Positions 28,986-31,993 of a DNA stretch of 31,993 nt are shown here, piece after piece. Position 1 is the first letter of the stretch. Each line of letters begins with the position of its first letter. Below the pieces are notes generated by a model. That model made no database searches and was not told the DNA's origin. It saw only the letters and a list, made by a program, of their open reading frames with translations. This DNA is from an uncultured Collinsella sp. (GTDB lineage Bacteria > Actinomycetota > Coriobacteriia > Coriobacteriales > Coriobacteriaceae). A program made the translations under genes and the position numbers. Where the stretch lies: positions 1 to 31,993 of the forward strand of contig UQUG01000016.1 in assembly GCA_900544205.1 (NCBI GenBank), read 5' to 3'.

Positions 28986-31331
28986 CTATGAACGACCCCG
29001 TAAAAACTCAAGGGACACCAATGCAATGTCATCGTCCAGCGCCGATTCGGTAAATCGGTCAAGCTCGCCCAAGACCTTGCCGCAGATTCCCGATACGCCC
29101 TCACCCGAGACAGAGAGCAGAAGGTCACGAAGGCGCTGCTCACCAAAGAACGCTCCGGTGCGGTCGCGGGCCTCAATCGTTCCGTCCGTATACATGAAGA
29201 GCATGTCGCCAGGAGCGAACGTAAACACGCCTGTCTCGTACACCATGCTCTCAAAGGCACCGATTACGCCCGATTGGCATCCAAGCAGCTCGACCTCTCC
29301 CCCACGGGCCTCGCCGCCACCCAGCGGCATCGACTCTGGCCTAATGACCATGGTCGGAGGATGGCCCGCCGAACAATACGTTGCGCGTCCGGCTTTAAGG
29401 TCAATCTTGGCGATAAAGGCCGTCACGAACGTCTCGACCCTCGAAAAGCCCATGAGCATACTGTTAAGAGAGCGTGCCATGCGGGCCGGTCCAGCGCCCT
29501 CCCACGCATATGCCGTCAGGGCCGTCTTGACGAGCGCGGACATCGATGCGGCCTCAATGCCTTTGCCAGACACATCACCCAGAATCATGACGGCGCAGTC
29601 GTCGGGAAGACGGATGAGCGTATAGAAATCGCCGCCGACCAACGCCGAGTTCGTGGCTGACAGGTACACCGAATCGGTTGCGATACCCGGAACATCCCCC
29701 AGGGAATTTCTCATGCCGATCTGAAGGGTCTGAGCGATATGGCGCTCCTCGCGCTTTTGAGATTCGCCTTCGTAGATCAGTTCAAAGTCATGCGCCAAGT
29801 GCACCAAGTAGTCATATTCAAGATCATCAATCGGCTCTTGGCTACCATCACGAAGCAGCAGCGCGCGCGTCGTCGGGCTCTTCGCAACAGAAGCAGGAAC
29901 AATCGCGTCGTTACTGTGCTTGCCATCACCCTCAGAGCGCGGGCGCCCCGCCTCGATGCCGGAGTCGACGTAGAGACCTTGACAAGGCAGGCCATGCGCC
30001 CTAAGCCAGCCTCCCATAGGCATCGATTCATCAACGCGAGTTATACGGACGTGTTTAAGGTCCTCGGCACTCGTGCCGCCCAAAACAGATGCCTCAAAGC
30101 CATCAGGGCCAGCCCCCAGACGTTCCGCCGGAGCCGTCGTGGAAAAGAATAGCTTCTCGGGATCGTCCGGCAAAGCAACGCGACTGCCGCCTTCAAAATC
30201 TATGACGTAGGAGTCCAGACTGGCGTCATACTCAACAGGGCAAAAATGGCAGTTGAGCATATTGCAGATCTCGGACGATACCGCCTGGGTAGCCGCGGCG
30301 GAATCGTCTAGAAAGGTAAACAACTCATCACGCAAGACATTGAGCGAGCGGCCAAGCTCGGCCGTGCGACGGGAGCGAAGGCTCGATGCCATGCCGACCA
30401 GCTGGATAGACAGGTAATCGCAAATGACCTCGAGCACATTAACGTCATAGGCGAGCGGTGCCTGAGGGCGTTTCCAACCAACTTCCAGCACGCCAAGAAT
30501 CTGCGTACCGTAAAAAACGGGAAGACAGATCTCGCTGCGGTACGGAGGCATATCCTGCATGCGCAACAGGTGCTTAGAACGATTGTCCAGGTCCATGAAC
30601 ATACCGGAGGCGGCCTTATCACCCTCAAGGTCCTGTTGAATCGACAAGCGACAGGCACGCGACTCACGAAGAACATACGTCGGAATGCCAGCGCCATACG
30701 GCAAAAACTCAGGCAGGTAGCTGTCGTACAGCTCCTTGGAAACACCGCGAAGTTTAAAACCGCCGCTCTCAGAAAAATAGATAGCGGCACCCGAAGCATC
30801 GAGCGTTCCTACAAGCTGGTTCAAAACGGTATCAAGTAGGCTGGGCAGCTCATCGGAGCCCACAGTGCTCATAATGACCGAGAGAGTGCCAGAGAGACGC
30901 TTGTTCGCAACTCTAAGCTCCGATAACGCACGCTTAAGTTGACGGTCGTGAGAATACTGTTCCTCGATACTGTGAAGCGCCACTAGGACACGTGGTGCGC
31001 GGCGCCCAAAGATGCGTGGAGGCGTTACGGAGCCCGCGCGAACCAAGACGGGGATAAAAGAGCCGTCACTCAGCTTGAGCATCAGTTCGTTCTCGGAGCC
31101 ATCAGTTTCAAATGGCAGACGATGTTCCGCCGCACGTTCAAAAGCGGACGAGTACAGGACGTCTTTAACATCTCCACCGATGACATCGGCGCGTTCCTCG
31201 CACATCAACCCAAGTAAGCGATTATTCACATGCAGAATGGTTCCGTCGAGCTCGCAGATGATGACAGCATCGCTCGTGATCTCGACTAGTTGGGCAACGT
31301 CTGCCCACTCGTTGCGTTCAAGCGTTTCCAT
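28986..31331 (-). CDS. PAS-GAF-PP2C phosphatase (RsbU/SpoIIE type)
   Basis: 781 residues from ATG 31331 (TGGGG upstream), no membrane segment. PAS domain at about 10-120 (SDAVIICELDGTILHVNNRLLG region), a short coiled coil, a GAF domain at about 150-320 (LLDTVLNQLVGTLDASGAAI, YRSEICLPVFYGTQILGVLE), a less clear middle region to about 520, and a C-terminal PP2C/SpoIIE phosphatase. Metal-binding motifs of the phosphatase: ALVGGDFYTLIRL, ILGDVSGKGIEAA, FMYTDGTIEARD and LDDDIALVSLE. It probably dephosphorylates the STAS serine of the downstream protein in response to a ligand or redox signal. Confidence 0.92.
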   Translation of the reverse strand: METLERNEWADVAQLVEITSDAVIICELDGTILHVNNRLLGLMCEERADVIGGDVKDVLYSSAFERAAEHRLPFETDGSENELMLKLSDGSFIPVLVRAGSVTPPRIFGRRAPRVLVALHSIEEQYSHDRQLKRALSELRVANKRLSGTLSVIMSTVGSDELPSLLDTVLNQLVGTLDASGAAIYFSESGGFKLRGVSKELYDSYLPEFLPYGAGIPTYVLRESRACRLSIQQDLEGDKAASGMFMDLDNRSKHLLRMQDMPPYRSEICLPVFYGTQILGVLEVGWKRPQAPLAYDVNVLEVICDYLSIQLVGMASSLRSRRTAELGRSLNVLRDELFTFLDDSAAATQAVSSEICNMLNCHFCPVEYDASLDSYVIDFEGGSRVALPDDPEKLFFSTTAPAERLGAGPDGFEASVLGGTSAEDLKHVRITRVDESMPMGGWLRAHGLPCQGLYVDSGIEAGRPRSEGDGKHSNDAIVPASVAKSPTTRALLLRDGSQEPIDDLEYDYLVHLAHDFELIYEGESQKREERHIAQTLQIGMRNSLGDVPGIATDSVYLSATNSALVGGDFYTLIRLPDDCAVMILGDVSGKGIEAASMSALVKTALTAYAWEGAGPARMARSLNSMLMGFSRVETFVTAFIAKIDLKAGRATYCSAGHPPTMVIRPESMPLGGGEARGGEVELLGCQSGVIGAFESMVYETGVFTFAPGDMLFMYTDGTIEARDRTGAFFGEQRLRDLLLSVSGEGVSGICGKVLGELDRFTESALDDDIALVSLEFLRGRS

Positions 31332-31356
31332 CGTGGACCCCACCGTCTATCGGTAA

Positions 31357-31380
31357 CAAAAAAGCCTCCGAAGAGGCTTC
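31357..31380 (-). terminator. Terminator of tRNA-Leu
   Basis: Minus strand: AAGCCTC, TTCG tetraloop, GAGGCTT followed by TTTTG. It starts 11 nt after tRNA-Leu and lies 26 nt before the phosphatase start codon. Confidence 0.9.
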
Positions 31381-31390
31381 TCAAATGCGA

Positions 31391-31480
31391 TGGTGTCGGA
31401 GGCGGGACTTGAACCCGCATGACCAAAAAGCGGTCACTAGCACCTCAAGCTAGCGCGTCTGCCAATTCCGCCACTCCGAC
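31391..31480 (-). tRNA. tRNA-Leu (GAG)
   Basis: 90 nt including encoded CCA. Acceptor GTCGGAG/CTCCGAC, anticodon loop CTTGAGG (GAG) on a GCTAG/CTAGC-type stem, long variable arm (TGACCGCTTTTTGGTCA), T-loop GGTTCAAGTCC. Class II tRNA as expected for leucine. Confidence 0.95.
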
Positions 31481-31538
31481 ATGCTATGTTGTTGATTCGC
31501 GGTTCATTTTGTTGGACCCGCGCGTTCAACGAAGAAGA

Positions 31539-31590
31539 TAATAACCTATGATTCGAGAACTGTGCAAGCACTTTTTTCAAAAAAGTTTAC
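31539..31590 (-). promoter_or_regulatory. tRNA-Leu promoter with A/T palindrome
   Basis: Minus strand: TTGCAC (31562-31567), 17 bp, TTATTA (31539-31544; TATTAT with an 18-bp spacer is equally possible). Preceded by AAACTTTTTTGAAAAAAGTG, shared with the other tRNA promoters. Leader to the tRNA is about 50 nt. Confidence 0.75.
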
Positions 31591-31624
31591 GAATTTGTAA
31601 ATGCGCAGGTAGACTGACCTGTTC

Positions 31625-31749
31625 GGGCAGGAATGAGGTTGCTTTCCAACGCGTCCTCGGGCATGCGGCATTATTTTGATCCGTGCTTCGCGCTACAAAA
31701 TAATGCCGCCCCCTGCGGAATGCGTTGGAAAGCAACCTCATTCCTGCCC
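31625..31749. repeat. 125-bp hairpin element with 42 perfectly paired positions
   Basis: Outer arms 31625-31652 and 31722-31749 are a perfect 28-bp inverted repeat. Inner arms 31665-31678 and 31696-31709 are a perfect 14-bp repeat. They are separated by a symmetric 12/12-nt internal loop and a 17-nt terminal loop. It lies between the tRNA-Leu promoter and the right edge. I see no coding potential in 31591-31800. Confidence 0.9.
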
Positions 31750-31810
31750 TAGGGGCACATGCTTCAGGCACAGTTCTCAAACATGTGCTGGGGGCTGATT
31801 CAAATTTGGT

Positions 31811-31865
31811 GGCTCGGCTTTGCCGAGCCCTTATATAAGGAGGCCGGAGCTAAAGCTCCGGCCTC
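31811..31865. repeat. Three consecutive small palindromes, probably including a terminator
   Basis: GGCTCGGC-TTT-GCCGAGCC (31811-31829), CCTTATATAAGG (31829-31840) and GAGGCCGGAGC-TAAA-GCTCCGGCCTC (31840-31865) stand end to end, sharing single bases. The last is an 11-bp stem followed on the plus strand by GCTATCTTTTCC, so it could end transcription in either direction. Downstream to 31993 a minus-strand frame is open from the edge to TAA at 31879, but I cannot support a gene there. Confidence 0.75.
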
Positions 31866-31993
31866 GCTATCTTTTCCATTAGATTAAGTGAGCGATCAAG
31901 GAATCACACTCCCCCTGCCGAGTTACCGCAGGGCCCGACCTGTTGTTACTTTTCAGAACGTCCCGCAGGACGGAGGAAGCCCCGCAGCGCGCA

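Noticed and set aside
31879..31993. Possible C-terminal end of a minus-strand gene entering from the right edge (37 open codons to TAA at 31879; another frame ends at 31946).
   Set aside because: Two frames are about equally plausible, no motif is recognisable, and the stretch also contains hairpins (CCCTGC/GCAGGG) that could belong to an RNA. There is too little sequence to decide.
31879..31993. Possible structured RNA (SRP, 6S or RNase P) at the right edge because of GGAGGAAG- and CCTGCGG-like strings.
   Set aside because: None of the diagnostic cores is present: no GGUCCGGAAGGNAGC loop of SRP RNA, no GAGGAAAGUCC of RNase P, and the 6S bubble cannot be judged from a partial sequence.
1..31993. 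CRISPR arrays, insertion sequences, prophage or integrase genes.
   Set aside because: No regularly spaced direct repeats, transposase or integrase motifs were seen; the repeats present are hairpins at gene borders.

Overview
The window looks like a chromosomal segment of a host-associated, anaerobic, high-GC actinobacterium of the class Coriobacteriia, most likely Collinsella or a close relative. This rests on codon use, an anaerobic class III ribonucleotide reductase, an AglA-type actinobacterial alpha-glucosidase, a Fe-S aldo/keto reductase and a radical-SAM activase. It is an inference from sequence style; no database was searched. Most of the window is ordinary core metabolism in short operons. 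The interest lies in the regulatory leaders and in a large number of intergenic inverted repeats.

Left part (1-7.8 kb, all minus strand): a secreted protein with alpha/alpha-toroid-like repeats, truncated by the window edge and preceded by a cobalamin riboswitch; a polar amino-acid ABC importer (lipoprotein, permease with an extra extracytoplasmic domain, ATPase) with a promoter and two hairpins between the binding-protein and permease genes; endonuclease IV; a Gfo/Idh/MocA oxidoreductase; and a Fe-S aldo/keto reductase. Endonuclease IV and the oxidoreductase are each preceded by a copy of an 89-bp palindromic element whose stems differ in a compensatory way.

Middle part (7.9-20 kb): a short possible cyclase fragment, a PanE-like reductase, a small membrane protein, a secreted protein with a C-terminal 3D-like domain, and metY with a divergent LysR gene. 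The metY control region has a strong promoter, an ATC-N9-GAT box about 66 bp upstream of the predicted start site and a 17-codon leader peptide. Then follow RNase HI, a second Gfo/Idh/MocA protein coupled to an acylphosphatase, a Fur-family regulator convergent with a HAD phosphatase, a UreE-like protein coupled to a SlyD-like isomerase (a possible nickel chaperone pair), an M19 dipeptidase and a YgjP-type metallopeptidase.

Right part (20-32 kb): folE-HD-folB, then nrdD and nrdG separated by two long inverted repeats, with an NrdR box upstream of nrdD. Two tRNA clusters (Gly-Val and Gly-Cys-Gly) flank an alpha-glucosidase. In the second cluster each tRNA is followed by a terminator-like hairpin. 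A tRNA-Leu, a PAS-GAF-PP2C phosphatase and a single-chain STAS/HATPase protein follow, forming a compact partner-switching module. The three tRNA promoters share an A/T palindrome just upstream of the -35 box. The right edge holds a 125-bp perfect-arm hairpin and three tandem smaller palindromes.
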